A stretch of DNA of 64,000 bases, from positions 3,758,001 to 3,822,000 of the forward strand of contig NZ_CP071182.1 of assembly GCF_017298635.1 (NCBI RefSeq), read 5' to 3'. The notes beneath the pieces are model-generated. The model did not search any database and was not told where the DNA came from. It saw nothing but the letters and a program-made list of their open reading frames with translations. Source of the DNA: Paenalicyclobacillus mengziensis (GTDB taxonomy: Bacteria > Bacillota > Bacilli > Alicyclobacillales > Alicyclobacillaceae). The number at the start of each line of letters is the position of its first letter. The stretch's first letter is position 1. Of the stretch, positions 50,995 to 60,500 are shown one piece after another. A program made the position numbers and the translations under genes.

Positions 50995-52098
50995 TTAGTG
51001 AATCGAATGCCCAACAGTCGCCTCGATTGCCTGAATGAATTGCTCTGCCGTCCGCTTCCACGTCCACTGCTCTGCGAGTTTCCGGGCATGACCTGCTTTT
51101 TGACGCGCCTCATCTCGCAGGGTAAACACCCGTCTCATCAGCGTCTGAAGTGCGTGAGCATCGGGATCGGCCCACATTTGGTCGGGGCCATAGACAGGAC
51201 TGAACCACTGTGGAGACGTCTTGACCATTGTGTAGGGAATGTGATAGCCGCTGCTTGGTCCAAAGAAGTCGATAAATCCACCCCACCCTGTGGCGATGAC
51301 CGGAACCTCACAGGCCATGCTCTCCAAAATCGGTAGACATACGCCTTCTCCACGCGATGGCAACACAAAACAGTCCGCTCCGCGATAGATGGTTGCCATT
51401 TGTTCAGGAGTGAAGTCTTCTACGACGAGCCGAACACTGGGTTTATCTGGTTTTTGTACGGATTCATTGATTTCGTCGTACCATTCCCAAGGAAAGTCTT
51501 GAATACCTCTGCCGAATGTTTTTATAACCAGGACCACGCGTTCATCAGGATGAAACTCTTCTAAAAAGGCGCGCAAGAGGACATCTGGCCCCTTTTTTTG
51601 CGACCAACCAAATACGGAGAGAAAGATGAACACGTCATCGGGTTCATTCCAGCGATGTTTGAGACCAGTTGGCGTAAACAACTCCGAATTGACCCCGTAG
51701 TTGGCGATGTAAATCGGGACGTTGACCCCGCCTGCCCGAAAAGCCTGTTTGTTAAACTGATTCGGCACAATCACTGCGTCGAAACTGTTACACCCCGAAA
51801 CAAAGATTTTTGGTGCTTTGTTGGTTTCAAACATCTTGTAAATAATCATCTTTCGAAACCCGGACACCCCTTTTTCCGGATGAAGCTCAAGGGTAAGGAG
51901 AACGCGATCGCGCTCAAGCGGCTTTGCTTCTAGCCTCTGTATGCGTTCCAATATTTCTGCTGGAAACCGCGTCCCCCGCGGTCCGAGCACATCAACCTTG
52001 ATATTGACACCCATATCCTCCATTGCAAAAGCAATCTCACGAGCGGCATTGCCAAATCCGGTTGAAGTCAAAAAGTAGTCTTGAAACACAACTTGCAT
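50995..52098 (-). CDS. Glycosyltransferase family 4 protein
   Basis: 367 residues. The donor-binding half shows FLSVFGWSQKKGPDVLLRAF, VVEDFTPEQMATIYRGADCF and the E-x7-E motif PSRGEGVCLPILESMACEVP, as in retaining GT-B enzymes of family 4. The first visible gene of the minus-strand polysaccharide cluster 52098 to 45333. A histidine-containing segment (SSGYHIPYTM) near the C-terminus is typical of mannosyl/glucosyl transferases acting on long chains. Sugar unknown. Confidence 0.87.
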   Translation of the reverse strand: MQVVFQDYFLTSTGFGNAAREIAFAMEDMGVNIKVDVLGPRGTRFPAEILERIQRLEAKPLERDRVLLTLELHPEKGVSGFRKMIIYKMFETNKAPKIFVSGCNSFDAVIVPNQFNKQAFRAGGVNVPIYIANYGVNSELFTPTGLKHRWNEPDDVFIFLSVFGWSQKKGPDVLLRAFLEEFHPDERVVLVIKTFGRGIQDFPWEWYDEINESVQKPDKPSVRLVVEDFTPEQMATIYRGADCFVLPSRGEGVCLPILESMACEVPVIATGWGGFIDFFGPSSGYHIPYTMVKTSPQWFSPVYGPDQMWADPDAHALQTLMRRVFTLRDEARQKAGHARKLAEQWTWKRTAEQFIQAIEATVGHSIH

Positions 52099-52431
52099 AG
52101 TGCCTCTCCCTCCTTACCAGACTCGTATTTCGCAGCGGCACATAATGTTAGTGATTGTCCCGGTATGCCATAATTTCCCGACGCCACCTGACGTTGGTCG
52201 ATGTTGGACACGGAACCATCTTATACAGACCCCAATTCGAACGTTCGGGCGGTTGTCCAACTTTCCCTTGCACAACAGTGAAACAGCCTAGCATCTGGAT
52301 ACTAGGCTGAGGCTTGATGACAAGAACACTGTTTGTGGTGAATCATTGATCCGTGGGCTATCAGACGTGTGGTTCTCATTGCATAACAGTGAGTATGAGT
52401 TGAGTTCTACTCCACTGACTCCGTGACTCAT
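52099..52431. other. Non-coding stretch
   Basis: About 330 bp with no supported gene. An imperfect hairpin (CAGCCTAGCATC / GATACTAGGCTG) lies at 52286-52311 without a following T-run. The leader of the polysaccharide operon must be here. Confidence 0.5.
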
Positions 52432-52461
52432 AAAAAAGCCGCCTCCCTTTTGGGCGGCGGC
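52432..52461 (-). terminator. Terminator of the repeat-protein gene
   Basis: GCCGCCGCCC and GGGAGGCGGC pair around AAAA and are followed by six T on the minus strand, seven bases past the stop codon. Confidence 0.9.
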
Positions 52462-52467
52462 AACATA

Positions 52468-52872
52468 TTACTTATTAGGAGTGATGGTTGTGAGATGCAG
52501 AGATGCAAATCCCGTTGCGGGGTCAATAGCCACGTATAACACGTAATCGAGACCATCAGTCCCCCGGAGTTTCAAACCAGGTTGATGTGCTACAGAGCCT
52601 GGGTCAAGAAATAGTTTTCCGACGACTGTACCACCCAAGTTTGTGGGTTGGCCTGTACTAGTGACGTTTCTGCCTGCTACAGCGTCGTCGCTGGCGTACA
52701 GGTCATGCCCGGCTTGAAGGTTCTTTGAGGCAATGACGCTTCCACCGGCGTTCACGTCTTTGGTCACGCCGATGTTGTTACTGATGAACGCATCGTTTCC
52801 GGCTTGGAGATTTTGCGAAGCAATAATGCTCCTGGTAGCCTGTACATTTCCGGACACGATTAGGTCTGCCAT
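52468..52872 (-). CDS. Repeat-containing beta-rich protein
   Basis: 134 residues. Two closely similar units, each with IASxNLQAGxD followed by a second NV block, occupy residues about 15-80; the strand-turn pattern suggests a beta-helix or a trimeric fibre stem like that of phage tail proteins or bactofilin-like sheets. The C-terminal 50 residues (LFLDPGSVAHQPGLKLRGTDG) look like a separate cap. No signal peptide. The ATG at 52872 with AAAGGGG upstream is preferred. A single-gene transcript. Function unknown; spore surface or extracellular matrix protein is conjecture. Confidence 0.7.
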   Translation of the reverse strand: MADLIVSGNVQATRSIIASQNLQAGNDAFISNNIGVTKDVNAGGSVIASKNLQAGHDLYASDDAVAGRNVTSTGQPTNLGGTVVGKLFLDPGSVAHQPGLKLRGTDGLDYVLYVAIDPATGFASLHLTTITPNK

Positions 52873-53137
52873 GATGTCGTCCCCTTTCAAATATTGATTG
52901 TTTGTGCAGAATTACCGATTCCTTTCGATACCCTGTGATTCTCCTTTCTTTGATGATTTACTGCTCTATATTGGATGACGGAGCCAAGCTATCTGAGAAG
53001 GACAAGCGTGCAGTACATGCCTATTTTTTGTAAATTTCGTCAGAGACCTATCTATATCTGGAGGCAATGCCCGGCGCGAGGAGGTACTTATGTGGAGGGG
53101 GCATAGGTCCATGTGCTGATGAAAGGGATAGCTTTGT

Positions 53138-54346
53138 CTACTCGTACCTGAGGGCATCAATCGGACTCTGCTTCGAGGCTTTATTCGCCGGATATATTCC
53201 GCACACAACACCAATGACAATCGAAAACAAGAATCCAACCAATACCGCGAACCACGACACTTCTGTGTGTAGTTTTGTCACCCATGAGACAATCTGCGCT
53301 CCGACTACACCAATGAGGATACCTAGCGCACCACCAAGGACTGTTATCATCACCGACTCTATCAGAAACTGCAACAATATCGCCCGCCGTGTTGCCCCAA
53401 GGGACATACGGATTCCAATCTCCCCCGTCCGTTCGGTCACCGACACAAGCATGATGTTCATCACACCCACCCCGCCAACCACAAGCGCGATTCCCGCTAT
53501 AGCTCCGATAATCAGCGTCAAGATTGCTGTAATCTTGCCAACGGTCTGTTCCACACCGACGAGGAACCCGGACGCGTCCTCAAAGGCCTCTGCATTGTGT
53601 GCGTGGATGTTGAGCGCGGTAACGATTTGGTGTGCCATCGCCGTTTTATTCACCCCCGGGGCTACTTGGACATCCATCTCCGAGATATCCCACCACGGAA
53701 ACAGGTCGTGGGCGGTGGTGGCAGGAAAATAGAATGCGTCAGTTCCGAAGAATCCTGAGAGCAGGTTAAACTGCGTTGACGCTGTGACGCCAATGACCTC
53801 CATCGGATAGCCGCCAACGGTGACCACCTTTCCGACCGCCGGCGCGTTACCAAAGAGCTTCTTTGCGAGGGACTGGCTCAAGAGCCCAACTCTACGATGA
53901 GCCACAACATCCACATTCGAGAACATTCGGCCCTGTACGACGACAAAATGACTGAGTTCATCCATGTAGCTCGGCCCTGCGTCGAGTGAAGCAGTCACCT
54001 CTTTGCCACCATAGTCAACCACACCCTGTCCCGATAGCGTGTAGTAAACCGACTGCACTCCACGAAATTGCCGGGCAATATCAAAATCCTGGCTGGAAAA
54101 CGACAGAACTTGACCCGGTTGCGGCAACCCTGGCTGTACGAGCTCAGTCGGGATAATCTGAATGGTCTGCTGGGCGCGATTGCTCTCAATAATGGATACA
54201 ATTGCTGCTTTCCCACCGCGGCCTATGGCGACGATCGCGATGATGGATGCAACACCAATCAAGATTCCGAGCATCGTCAGAAAAGATCTCAGCTTATTGG
54301 ACATCAGTGAGGTCCAAGCGGATAAAACCATTTCCGTTAGATTCAT
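53138..54346 (-). CDS. MacB/FtsX-type ABC transporter permease
   Basis: 402 residues. One N-terminal helix (SFLTMLGILIGVASIIAIVAIG), a large extracytoplasmic domain (MacB-PCD, residues about 45-265) and three C-terminal helices with the FtsX domain (ERTGEIGIRMSLGATRRAILLQF). With its ATPase and periplasm-type adaptor it should pump a peptide, lipid or antibiotic out of the cell. Its start touches the ATPase stop (shared base at 54346), indicating tight coupling. Confidence 0.9.
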   Translation of the reverse strand: MNLTEMVLSAWTSLMSNKLRSFLTMLGILIGVASIIAIVAIGRGGKAAIVSIIESNRAQQTIQIIPTELVQPGLPQPGQVLSFSSQDFDIARQFRGVQSVYYTLSGQGVVDYGGKEVTASLDAGPSYMDELSHFVVVQGRMFSNVDVVAHRRVGLLSQSLAKKLFGNAPAVGKVVTVGGYPMEVIGVTASTQFNLLSGFFGTDAFYFPATTAHDLFPWWDISEMDVQVAPGVNKTAMAHQIVTALNIHAHNAEAFEDASGFLVGVEQTVGKITAILTLIIGAIAGIALVVGGVGVMNIMLVSVTERTGEIGIRMSLGATRRAILLQFLIESVMITVLGGALGILIGVVGAQIVSWVTKLHTEVSWFAVLVGFLFSIVIGVVCGIYPANKASKQSPIDALRYE

Positions 54347-55011
54347 CAGTTGTCCACCACCTCTCCATCGCGAACGTGGATGATACGCGATGCATAGCGA
54401 GCAATCGAGTCATCATGTGTGACGACGACGACCGTTACACCCTGTTGATTCAACCGTTGGAACAGTCCCATAATCTCTGTTCCCGTTGCTGTGTCGAGAG
54501 CTCCTGTGGGCTCATCAGCAAGAATGAGGGAAGGCCCAGTTGCAAGTGCACGGGCAATCGCCACCCGTTGTTTCTGGCCCCCAGACAACTCGTTCGGATA
54601 ATGATTTAGACGGTGCTCCAAGCCAACGTCAGTCAACAATTGGGTTGCTCGTTCGATGCGCTTCGAGCGCCGCCACCCGGCATACACCAGCGGCAACTCG
54701 ACGTTGCGTAGCGCAGTCATTCGAGCGATAAGGTGAAAGTTTTGAAACACAAACCCGATTTCACGATTTCGTGTCCGAGCGAGTTCGTCCCTGGTCATGC
54801 TGGCGAGACTTGCTCCAAACAAGCTCACTTGTCCGCTCGTTGGCGTGTCAAGGCAGCCAATGATATGCATCAGTGTTGACTTTCCACTTCCAGAGGGCCC
54901 CATGATGGAAACGAATTCTCCTGAGCCAATTTGGAAGGAAATATCTCGAAGGACTGGAATGGTTGTGCCTCCGACCTGATACGACTTACTTACATTCGTA
55001 AACTCAATCAT
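54346..55011 (-). CDS. ABC transporter ATP-binding protein (MacB/LolD type)
   Basis: 221 residues. Walker [10 protein letters not shown], signature [15 protein letters not shown], Walker [13 protein letters not shown], and the switch His in VVVTHDDS are all intact. It powers the permease encoded downstream. Its start overlaps the end of the adaptor gene by eight bases. Confidence 0.93.
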   Translation of the reverse strand: MIEFTNVSKSYQVGGTTIPVLRDISFQIGSGEFVSIMGPSGSGKSTLMHIIGCLDTPTSGQVSLFGASLASMTRDELARTRNREIGFVFQNFHLIARMTALRNVELPLVYAGWRRSKRIERATQLLTDVGLEHRLNHYPNELSGGQKQRVAIARALATGPSLILADEPTGALDTATGTEIMGLFQRLNQQGVTVVVVTHDDSIARYASRIIHVRDGEVVDN

Positions 55012-56092
55012 GTCCAGTCACAACCACCCGTTCGCCTGTTTGTAGATTTGCCGGTGGGTTATCAATGACGAATTGCCCTTGTTTCAACCCCGAAGTGACT
55101 TCTACCGACGTATTGGTGGTAATTCCAAGTTGAACTGGCGTCTCGATAACGCGGTTTCCTTGTAATCGGTACACTACATATTGACTGCCAGCCTGCGAAA
55201 GTGCTGAATAAGGAAGCGTCAGCGCGTCCTTATGAGTCTCGCTGGTGATGTAAACATTCACTTGATACCCCAAGGGAATCGGACATGATGCTGGCAGTGA
55301 CAGATTGACTTCCACCTGACCAGCCCCTCCACTACTCGTCGAACTCGCAAACAATGCGACTGAACTTACGGTCGCATTCCAGGTCTTGTTCGGGTACGCA
55401 TCCGACTGTACCGTCGCTTTTTGACCTGCTTTGACATGAACAGCGTCTACCTCAGAGACGTTGAGGACGACCTGCTTCCCCTGTCCGACCACTTCCATGA
55501 CCGGTGCTGCGCTTCCATCCGGCGCGATACCATCAGGGTTTAGGGTTAACACTGTCCCTTCAAGCTGCGATTTAATCAGTGTCTGGTCATACGCCGCCTG
55601 CGCGGAAGCGAGTTGCGCCTTAGCTTGGGCTAAAGATGACCGCAATGAGCTGAGCGTTCCCGTAAATTGAGCTTGAAGTGCAGCCGGAGTCGCATTTGCT
55701 TGTGCCTGGGTTTGATTCAAGGACGCTTGCGCTTCCGCAACTTGAATTTTCGCCGCAGACAACTGCGCTGACTGAGCTGTATTTTCAAGCGTTATCAGCA
55801 ATTCGCCGGGATGTACTCGTTGTCCGACTTTCACATATACTTTTGAAATTGGTGACGTTAAATCGGTTGCTTGGACCACTTGTCGCTCTGTCGGGTGAAC
55901 GTCCCCTGCAGCAAAGACAGTGTTGGCAATGGTTGTTCTCTGCACAGACGTCACCATTACCCGCGGTTCGCGCGGTCTCACGACAAGGTACACCACAGCG
56001 GCAATCGTCAAGACCGCGATGATGGCGATAGCAATCCCCCGTTTTCCTCGACGGCCGAACCAACGACGCCTGTTGTCTGCAGTCTCTTCCAC
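55004..56092 (-). CDS. RND/MacA-type efflux adaptor (membrane fusion protein)
   Basis: 362 residues. A basic N-terminus (RRRWFGRRGKR) and one helix (IAIAIIAVLTIAAVVYLVV) anchor the protein. The lipoyl half-motifs and a coiled-coil hairpin (QLSAAKIQVAEAQASLNQTQAQ, LAQAKAQLASAQAAYDQ) follow, then a beta-barrel region. It is first in the MacAB-like operon 56092-53138. The GTG start at 56092 has AAAGGGG nine bases upstream. Substrate not evident; similar Bacillota operons handle antimicrobial peptides. Confidence 0.88.
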   Translation of the reverse strand: MEETADNRRRWFGRRGKRGIAIAIIAVLTIAAVVYLVVRPREPRVMVTSVQRTTIANTVFAAGDVHPTERQVVQATDLTSPISKVYVKVGQRVHPGELLITLENTAQSAQLSAAKIQVAEAQASLNQTQAQANATPAALQAQFTGTLSSLRSSLAQAKAQLASAQAAYDQTLIKSQLEGTVLTLNPDGIAPDGSAAPVMEVVGQGKQVVLNVSEVDAVHVKAGQKATVQSDAYPNKTWNATVSSVALFASSTSSGGAGQVEVNLSLPASCPIPLGYQVNVYITSETHKDALTLPYSALSQAGSQYVVYRLQGNRVIETPVQLGITTNTSVEVTSGLKQGQFVIDNPPANLQTGERVVVTGHD

Positions 56093-56325
56093 TTGGCGAG
56101 GCCCCTTTCAAAACAACACATTCAAAAACGTACATAGCGTCATCCCAAAACGTTCCCGTGCATACATGAGACAGCCAAACTGAATGTCTTGTGCACAATG
56201 TCCATGCACCATGTCTGTCCAGATCACGATAACACATTTAGAGGACAAGTTGATGGTGCTGTTATCGCATAGTTCGTCCCATCAGGTCATAGTTTGTACA
56301 GAGGAACGGAAAAGAGGGGTTGTGT

Positions 56326-56694
56326 ATGTACGTACTGCTATACAACCGATTAACTGGATGGCTGTGGTTTGCCATTGGGATTTGGGGGGTGTTTTCACAG
56401 AACATCGGCGACTACATCTTGGTGACTCGCCCGGAAACGTATGTCAGCATTGCGCTCGGTCTACTTGGAATGTTCGGTGCACGAGTCCAACTGCGTAATC
56501 AAGTTATCATTTGTACCTCGCTCACCCTCTTAAACCTCATCATTCTCGTTTTGGCGAGTTCTCCAGTTGGAAAAGCGCTTGTCGGCCCTACTCCGCTTGA
56601 AGGCGTATTTCGATTTCTGTGCACGTTGTGGGGGGTTTACTGTCTTTATAACGAGGTTCGATTTTGGATTGTCCGACAAAAACAAGCTGCATAA
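56326..56694 (+). CDS. Small membrane protein
   Basis: 122 residues with three or four hydrophobic helices (WLWFAIGIWGVFS, VSIALGLLGMFG, ICTSLTLLNLIILVLA, FLCTLWGVYCLY). No family recognised. The ATG at 56326 has AGAGGGG upstream. It diverges from the MacAB-like operon and precedes the CBS gene by 185 bp on the same strand. Its role may be related to the efflux operon, but nothing shows it directly. Confidence 0.65.
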   Translation: MYVLLYNRLTGWLWFAIGIWGVFSQNIGDYILVTRPETYVSIALGLLGMFGARVQLRNQVIICTSLTLLNLIILVLASSPVGKALVGPTPLEGVFRFLCTLWGVYCLYNEVRFWIVRQKQAA

Positions 56695-56879
56695 CACCGC
56701 CCCGCATAACAGGAAGCATAGCACCACCCAGCATAACGCCAAGCTCGAGTCGAGCTGTGAATTCGATGCAAGTCGCTCCTTGGCTGGGCACTGCATGAGC
56801 AACCGACGTCCCCGGCATAATAGACAATGGGCAAGCCATGGTTTGACTCCGCCCAAAACCGAGAACAGGGGGCGATGCA

Positions 56880-57314
56880 TTGAAAGTTCAAGACCTCATG
56901 ACCCAAGATGTATCTTGCGTACAGCCATCCGACTCCATTAAGCAGGCCGCACAGATAATGCAGTCACGCAATGTTGGATCCGTACCCGTATGTGATGGCA
57001 AAAAGGTTGTTGGCATGATTACCGACCGCGACATCACGTTAAATGCAGTCGCCAAAGGTAAAACCTCAGAAACGCAGACCCAGGAATGTATGACGCAACA
57101 GGTTGTCAGTTGTCGACCAGACACGGATGCGCACGAGGCTGCCGATCTGATGGCTCGCCATCAGATTCGCCGCTTGCCCGTTTGTGACGCGTCGGGTAAT
57201 CTCGTTGGCATTGTCGCTATTGGTGACTTGGCCACGGTCGACATTCACATTAACGAAGCTGGTGACGCACTGAGTCAGATTTCGCAACCGAGTGGGCAGC
57301 AGGAGATTCACTAA
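56880..57314 (+). CDS. CBS-domain pair protein
   Basis: 144 residues made of two CBS domains: the first from VQDLMTQDVSCVQPSDS to VVGMITDRDITLNAV, the second from VQECMTQ-like sequence to LVGIVAIGDLATV. Such proteins bind adenosyl ligands (AMP, ATP, SAM) and act as sensors. The TTG at 56880, with a G-rich site upstream, is the most probable start. Followed by a good terminator. Confidence 0.87.
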   Translation: MKVQDLMTQDVSCVQPSDSIKQAAQIMQSRNVGSVPVCDGKKVVGMITDRDITLNAVAKGKTSETQTQECMTQQVVSCRPDTDAHEAADLMARHQIRRLPVCDASGNLVGIVAIGDLATVDIHINEAGDALSQISQPSGQQEIH

Positions 57315-57367
57315 ACAGGCGTCAAGCAAGGAAATGAAAATGCGAGCAGTCAGACATTGGCCCATCA

Positions 57368-57403
57368 GCGCAGTCCCAAGCAGGGACTGCGCATCTGTTT
57401 TTT
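57368..57403 (+). terminator. Terminator of the CBS gene
   Basis: A perfect 10-bp stem (GCGCAGTCCC / GGGACTGCGC) with a five-base loop, followed by ATCTG and a run of six T. Confidence 0.9.
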
Positions 57404-57544
57404 GGGCCTCCTTTTGAGCCTCACAGTGAAACGTGAGCAGTGGTGAAACGGTTGAGCGGTTGAGCGGTGAAACGCTTTTACAGCGTCTTATTTGGTATCG
57501 ACGAAACGCACATCCAGCGGAATAACACTTCCACAGCTCGCTAT

Positions 57545-57579
57545 TCGTTGGCTCGTTGGCTCGTTGGCTCGTTGGCTCG
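57545..57579. repeat. 8-bp tandem repeat
   Basis: tcgttggc is repeated four times and flanked on both sides by ctattcgttg. It is non-coding. The 57315-57707 gap otherwise has two terminators and no supported gene. Confidence 0.9.
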
Positions 57580-57650
57580 CTATTCGTTGTTCGCGGGTGC
57601 ATTATCCGCGGGAGCGTTGTTGCGAAGCCCTATCCTCGATAGACTGAACG

Positions 57651-57675
57651 AACCCTGCACCAACGGTGCAGGGTT
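57651..57675 (-). terminator. Terminator of the first SASP gene
   Basis: A perfect 11-bp stem (AACCCTGCACC / GGTGCAGGGTT) with a three-base loop, 33 bp after the SASP stop; a T-containing stretch follows on the minus strand. Confidence 0.75.
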
Positions 57676-57707
57676 TCGTCGTTGAACACTCGATGCAATT
57701 GTCAGGA

Positions 57708-57908
57708 TTAGGCTCGACCACCCATGGACTGTTCAGCATAAGCTACCAGCCGTTTGGTAATCTCCCCACCAACTGAACCATTTTCACGAGAGGTCGTGTT
57801 GGCCCCAAGTTGTACACCGAACTCAGAAGCAATTTCGTACTTCATCTGTTGCAGTGCGTGTTCCGCATTTGGTGCTACATAGTTATTGGAGTTTGATCCC
57901 TGTGCCAT
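57708..57908 (-). CDS. Alpha/beta-type small acid-soluble spore protein
   Basis: 66 residues. The GPR protease site EIASEFGV and the DNA-binding helices ([30 protein letters not shown]) are typical of SspA/SspB-like proteins, which coat spore DNA and protect it from UV and heat. A very strong site (AAGGAGGGGG) precedes the ATG. The core is identical to that of the second copy 374 bp away; expression by sigma-G in the forespore is expected. Confidence 0.95.
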   Translation of the reverse strand: MAQGSNSNNYVAPNAEHALQQMKYEIASEFGVQLGANTTSRENGSVGGEITKRLVAYAEQSMGGRA

Positions 57909-58225
57909 TTTTATTCACCCCCTCCTTGCTAAGTATTGTGCCCACTGCTGTTAACGCTACACTGTAACATTCTTCTATATAAGCTTCTGTCACCGGCTTT
58001 CTGAAGCCTGCTCGGGCACACAGTGCATGAGACTCTCCGCGCGACCAGAGTACCCAGAGCCGTGGCACCATAATCATTCGACCTTCCTTATTGGCACCAC
58101 AATCATTCCACCTGCCTTATTGGCACCGCCATTAACAGACCTGCCTTGGCCCCCAAAGCGCCTTCGTATCGAAACTCTGGCATCAGCCCTTTGAGCCCGT
58201 GGGGCCGGGCTCGGTGAAACGAGCG
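57909..58225. other. Non-coding stretch between the two SASP genes
   Basis: About 320 bp. It contains the promoter region of the first SASP gene and two near-repeats of a short tattggcacca segment (58090, 58119). No other gene is supported. Confidence 0.5.
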
Positions 58226-58251
58226 CAAAAAACCCAGGCAAGAGCCTGGGT
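58226..58251 (-). terminator. Terminator of the second SASP gene
   Basis: CCCAGGC and GCCTGGG pair around four bases, followed by six T on the minus strand, 30 bp past the stop. Confidence 0.9.
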
Positions 58252-58281
58252 CTTCCTCAAACAAGCGTATGCTATTTCGCG

Positions 58282-58482
58282 TTAGCCACGACCACTCATT
58301 GACTGCTCAGCAAAAGCGATCAGTCTTTTTGTAATTTCGCCACCGACAGAACCGTTCTCGCGAGACGTTGTGTTTGCACCCAACTGTACGCCAAATTCAG
58401 ACGCAATCTCGTATTTCATTTGCTCCAAAGCGTGCTGTGCATTTGGTGCCACGTACTGATTTGAGCTTTGTCCTTGTGCCAT
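58282..58482 (-). CDS. Alpha/beta-type small acid-soluble spore protein
   Basis: 66 residues, about 85 percent identical to its neighbour, with the same GPR site (EIASEFGV) and the same [20 protein letters not shown] core. GAGGAGG precedes the ATG. A recent tandem duplication is likely. It binds spore DNA and is degraded at germination. Confidence 0.95.
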   Translation of the reverse strand: MAQGQSSNQYVAPNAQHALEQMKYEIASEFGVQLGANTTSRENGSVGGEITKRLIAFAEQSMSGRG

Positions 58483-58634
58483 TTATCATCGCCTCCTCGC
58501 TAACTAATGTGTCCGCGAATCGACACCTCAACACATGGTGGTTGTTCCCAGATGATGTCACCCGTAGTTCCGTTTCGAGAGACGTCGACAGGCTCAATTA
58601 ACTCTGCCAATCGGTTTAACTCTGACCCATTGAT

Positions 58635-59774
58635 TTAACGCTGGCTAATCGGTACATAGCGAAGGCCCGTTGCTCCGGTGTACTCGGCACGTGGACGGAT
58701 AAGCCGATTGTTCCGGTATTGTTCCAAAACGTGTGCCGTCCAGCCTGAAACCCGACTACAGGCAAAGATCGGTGTAAACAGGTGCAATGGCAGTCCGAGG
58801 GAATAGTACATCGACGCAGAGTAGAAATCCACATTTGGATTTAAGCCCTTTTTGTCCATTACCGTGCGTTCGATAACCTGAGACATCTCGTACCAGGAAG
58901 TGTTGCCTGCGCGTTCTCCTGCCTCCTTACTCAGGTGGCGGAGGTGCGTGGCACGCGGGTCTTCTGTGCGGTAAACCCTGTGACCGAAGCCCATAATTTT
59001 CTTTCTGTCCGCCAGAGCTTGGTCGATGTACGACTGAACCTTATCAACGGAGCCAATTTCCAGCAACATCTTCATGACCTGTTCATTTGCACCGCCGTGC
59101 AGTGGTCCCTTCAGGGTTCCAACAGCAGACGTAATCGCAGAATAGATGTCCGACAACGTCGCAGCCGTGACACGTGCAGAAAACGTAGATGCATTTAATT
59201 CATGGTCCGCATGCAGGATCAGCGCAATATTAAAGGCATTTTCAGTAAATTCGTCTGGCTTCGCTCCCCTCAACAAATAAAAGAAGCTTGCTGCCATGCT
59301 GAGAGATGCATCTGGCTCAACAGGTTCCAATCCCTGGCGAATTCTCTCATATGCAGTAACAACTGTCGGCACTTGCGCCACCAAACGCGTTGCCTTACGA
59401 ACATTTGCCTCAAACGATTCATCACTGTTGTCCTCATCATAAATGCCTGCATATGAAACAGCAGTTCGTAACACTTCCATCGCATTCGCATCTTTTCGAA
59501 CGCCTTTCAAAAAGCGAATGACTTCCGGTCTCAGGGTGCGCTGTGTTGCAATTTGTTGCGTAAACTTCGCGACCTCGGCAGCACTTGGAAGCACGCCATT
59601 CCACAAGAGGTAGATGACTTCTTCGAACGTGGCTTTGCCGTTGATGAGGTCGTGAATGTCGTATCCCTGATAAATCAGTCGACCTTCCTTGCCGTCCACA
59701 TAGCAGATGTCTGAGGTGTTCGCTACAACGTCCTCTAAACCAGCCACAAAGGATGTCTGAGAATCTTTGGCCAT
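58635..59774 (-). CDS. Citrate synthase
   Basis: 379 residues. The catalytic His-His-Asp set is visible in LHADHELNAST, GPLHGGANE and NVDFYSA, and FGHRVYRTEDPRA is conserved. The short type I form (370-380 residues) is the usual one in Bacillota. It condenses acetyl-CoA and oxaloacetate; 2-methylcitrate synthase is an alternative that sequence alone cannot exclude. The ATG at 59774 with AGGAAGG upstream is preferred; the ORF opens at 59843. Confidence 0.92.
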   Translation of the reverse strand: MAKDSQTSFVAGLEDVVANTSDICYVDGKEGRLIYQGYDIHDLINGKATFEEVIYLLWNGVLPSAAEVAKFTQQIATQRTLRPEVIRFLKGVRKDANAMEVLRTAVSYAGIYDEDNSDESFEANVRKATRLVAQVPTVVTAYERIRQGLEPVEPDASLSMAASFFYLLRGAKPDEFTENAFNIALILHADHELNASTFSARVTAATLSDIYSAITSAVGTLKGPLHGGANEQVMKMLLEIGSVDKVQSYIDQALADRKKIMGFGHRVYRTEDPRATHLRHLSKEAGERAGNTSWYEMSQVIERTVMDKKGLNPNVDFYSASMYYSLGLPLHLFTPIFACSRVSGWTAHVLEQYRNNRLIRPRAEYTGATGLRYVPISQR

Positions 59775-59867
59775 GTGAATCCTTCCTCTCCCCATCAAGT
59801 TGGTCAACATCACTCTCCTGGGTAGAACCGAAAACAGGTGCACTGTCTGAAAACAGCCGCCAAAATC

Positions 59868-60500
59868 CTAATCCAAATGATTACGAATGGCGTAAATCGC
59901 CGCTTGCGTGCGGTCCATGACATCAAGTTTCAGAAAAATATTACTGACATGGGTCTTGACCGTTTTAATCCCTATCCCAAGTTCATCTGCAATCTCTTGG
60001 TTGTTGCGCCCAGCCGCAATGCCCCGCAGAACGTCACGTTCACGGTCCGTCAGTTCTTCCCACGGTTTTGTCCCAGGAGGGTTTCGGAGTTCCCCAAGTA
60101 GTGTCTGCTGAACTGCCGGGTCTAACACAGACTCATGTCGAGCCGCCCTTCGCAGTGTTTCGGCAACTTCGTCAGCAGCGGTTGTTTTTAAAATGTAGCT
60201 GAGCGCCCCTGCACGCAATGCCTGTACCATCCGCTCATCATCGAGTGAACTGGTGAGAATAACCACCTCGATACCCGGTGATGCGTTCTTAATGGCCTTT
60301 GTAGCATCTATGCCGTTCATAACAGGCATCAAAAGGTCCATCAGAACCACGTGTGGCTGCTCCTTAACCGCCAATTCGACAGCTTCTTGACCATTCACTG
60401 CCTCTCCGACAACGTCCATGTCCCCTTCTGTTTCGAGAAAGCTACGCATGCCAAGGCGCACCAACGGGTGATCATCAGCAATCAGAACCCGAGTCTTCAT
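59868..60500 (-). CDS. liaR: LiaR-like NarL/LuxR response regulator
   Basis: 210 residues. A receiver domain with the acidic pair ADDHP, phospho-acceptor Asp in VVLMDLLMP, Thr/Ser in ILTSS and Lys in YILKT precedes the LuxR-type helix-turn-helix (LTDRERDVLRGIAAGRNNQEIADELG). The start overlaps the kinase stop by four bases. With LiaF and LiaS it belongs to the cell-envelope stress response of Bacillota (LiaFSR). The usual target genes liaIH are not next to it. Confidence 0.88.
   Translation of the reverse strand: MKTRVLIADDHPLVRLGMRSFLETEGDMDVVGEAVNGQEAVELAVKEQPHVVLMDLLMPVMNGIDATKAIKNASPGIEVVILTSSLDDERMVQALRAGALSYILKTTAADEVAETLRRAARHESVLDPAVQQTLLGELRNPPGTKPWEELTDRERDVLRGIAAGRNNQEIADELGIGIKTVKTHVSNIFLKLDVMDRTQAAIYAIRNHLD

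Noticed and set aside
53084..53120. GAGGAGG site followed by a short ATG frame
   Set aside because: Only eight codons before a stop.
57883..58077. Minus-strand 64-codon frame between the SASP genes
   Set aside because: Overlaps the SASP start and its leader, lacks a ribosome binding site, and the sequence looks random.
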